NCBI GenBank assembly: GCA_015143295.1
Contig: CM026570.1
Coordinates: 22,885,250-22,949,249, forward strand
DNA: 64,000 bases
Direction of reading: 5' to 3'
Source: Tetracentron sinense
Lineage: Eukaryota; Streptophyta; Magnoliopsida; Trochodendrales; Trochodendraceae
The notes beneath the pieces were generated by a model. It saw nothing but the letters and a program-made list of their open reading frames with translations. It had not been told where the DNA came from and ran no database searches. Positions 63,546 to 64,000 of the stretch are shown here, in pieces (within the stretch, counting starts at the first letter, position 1; every line of letters begins with the position of its first letter). A program made the position numbers and the translations under genes.

Positions 63546-64000
63546 ACACATTCATCATTTGTCGCTCACTGCGCACGTGTATTCATAATGTTACTAACAC
63601 ATTGCACACACATTCACATAGCTAGATGCACAACATTCACGATATTAGTTACTCTATGCACATACATTCACAATGTTATCTACACTACACACATACTTTC
63701 ACTTAGTTTGTCACACAAAGCACACGCATTCAACATGTTAGCACATTGCGCACAAATATTACTTGCTCTGCACACACACATTCTCCAGGTTAGCTGCACT
63801 GCACACAAACCCTTGCACAATATGCTGCACTATGCACATATATTCACAAGATAAGTTGCACTACACATCTGCATAGCTCCAATATGCACCCACAACACAC
63901 GTAGTAAACTACACACACGTCCACTAACCAATTGCACAACTATTGCACCAATACTCACCTAAGTTAGGCTGTCATACACATGTTGCACACACATTGGTCA
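63546..64000 (+). repeat. degenerate CA-rich repeats of about 35-45 bp
   Basis: Irregular GCACACACATTCACAATGTT and TTAGCTGCACTGCACAC units to the window end; no gene. Confidence 0.65.

Larger units (their letters stand above)
56062..64000 (+). mobile_element. Ogre/Tat-lineage element D, non-autonomous looking, runs off the right edge
   Basis: LTR 56062-58211, Tat PBS (about 58217), long leader, a Gag remnant near 60.4-61.0 kb, then a tail starting with the last integrase residues (RMDDEDLPEPVSTDQIK near 61910). RT, RNase H and the integrase core are not recognised, so D is broken or a non-autonomous derivative. Related to A by LTR family. Confidence 0.78.
61861..64000 (+). other. 3' tail of Tat element D with hairpin units
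   Basis: Begins with the end of the integrase reading and the GAACTACGTCATGACCTGAT and TACGTAGGCAGCC boxes. Hairpin units: 62620-62639 (CCTTGAT/ATCAAGG) and 62727-62741 (CTTGG/CCAAG). No polypurine tract or LTR before the window ends. Confidence 0.7.

Overview
This window is nuclear DNA of a flowering plant, most likely a eudicot or other dicot with a large, repeat-rich genome. It holds one recognisable host gene, a two-exon dCTP-pyrophosphatase-like (MazG-fold) gene at 23802-24606. Nearly everything else is layered mobile DNA or organelle-derived DNA. The host assignment rests on the spliced gene, Sirevirus-type copia and Ogre/Tat-type gypsy elements, nuclear copies of plastid and mitochondrial DNA, and many MITEs and Helitron-like ends.

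Layout. (1) 1-9269: a minus-strand Sirevirus-like copia element. Its 5' LTR (8059-9269), PBS, gag, protease, integrase, RT and RNase H are visible, followed by a polypurine tract and a third ORF region running off the left edge. (2) 9270-13641: 3' part of a plus-strand Ogre/Tat gypsy element ('A') with a 3' LTR at 11632-13641. (3) 13642-19165: leader, PBS and LTR of a minus-strand Tat element ('B'), its LTR interrupted by a 2.2-kb AT-rich insertion. (4) 19166-20573: a solo copia-type LTR. (5) 20574-31837: a mosaic of foldback MITEs, Helitron-like ends, tandem repeats, the host gene, and a clean 2.7-kb solo LTR (27201-29893) with a TAGGC target duplication. (6) about 32226-37026: nuclear plastid DNA (NUPT) with petN, trnC-GCA and rpoB in plastid order, carrying a 154-bp MITE with 9-bp target duplications. 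(7) about 37059-40240: LTR and gag of a Tekay/Del-type chromovirus. (8) about 40240-56061: Tat tail, then Ogre/Tat element 'C' (LTR 40499-43863, ORF1, gag, PR, RT, two RNase H domains, INT). A 134-bp mitochondrial cob fragment lies in its 3' region. (9) 56062-64000: Ogre/Tat element 'D' (LTR 56062-58211, leader, gag remnant, 3' tail), running off the right edge.

Two themes go beyond routine annotation. First, LTRs of several unrelated families carry clusters of short palindromes a little upstream of a TATA box, and in the Sirevirus the same palindromes recur before the third ORF. Second, three divergent Tat tails share a two-unit hairpin module whose longer stem differs in sequence but keeps its pairing. 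Both were read by eye and need alignment and folding to confirm. Element boundaries marked approximate are inferred from similarity breaks, not from flanking empty sites.
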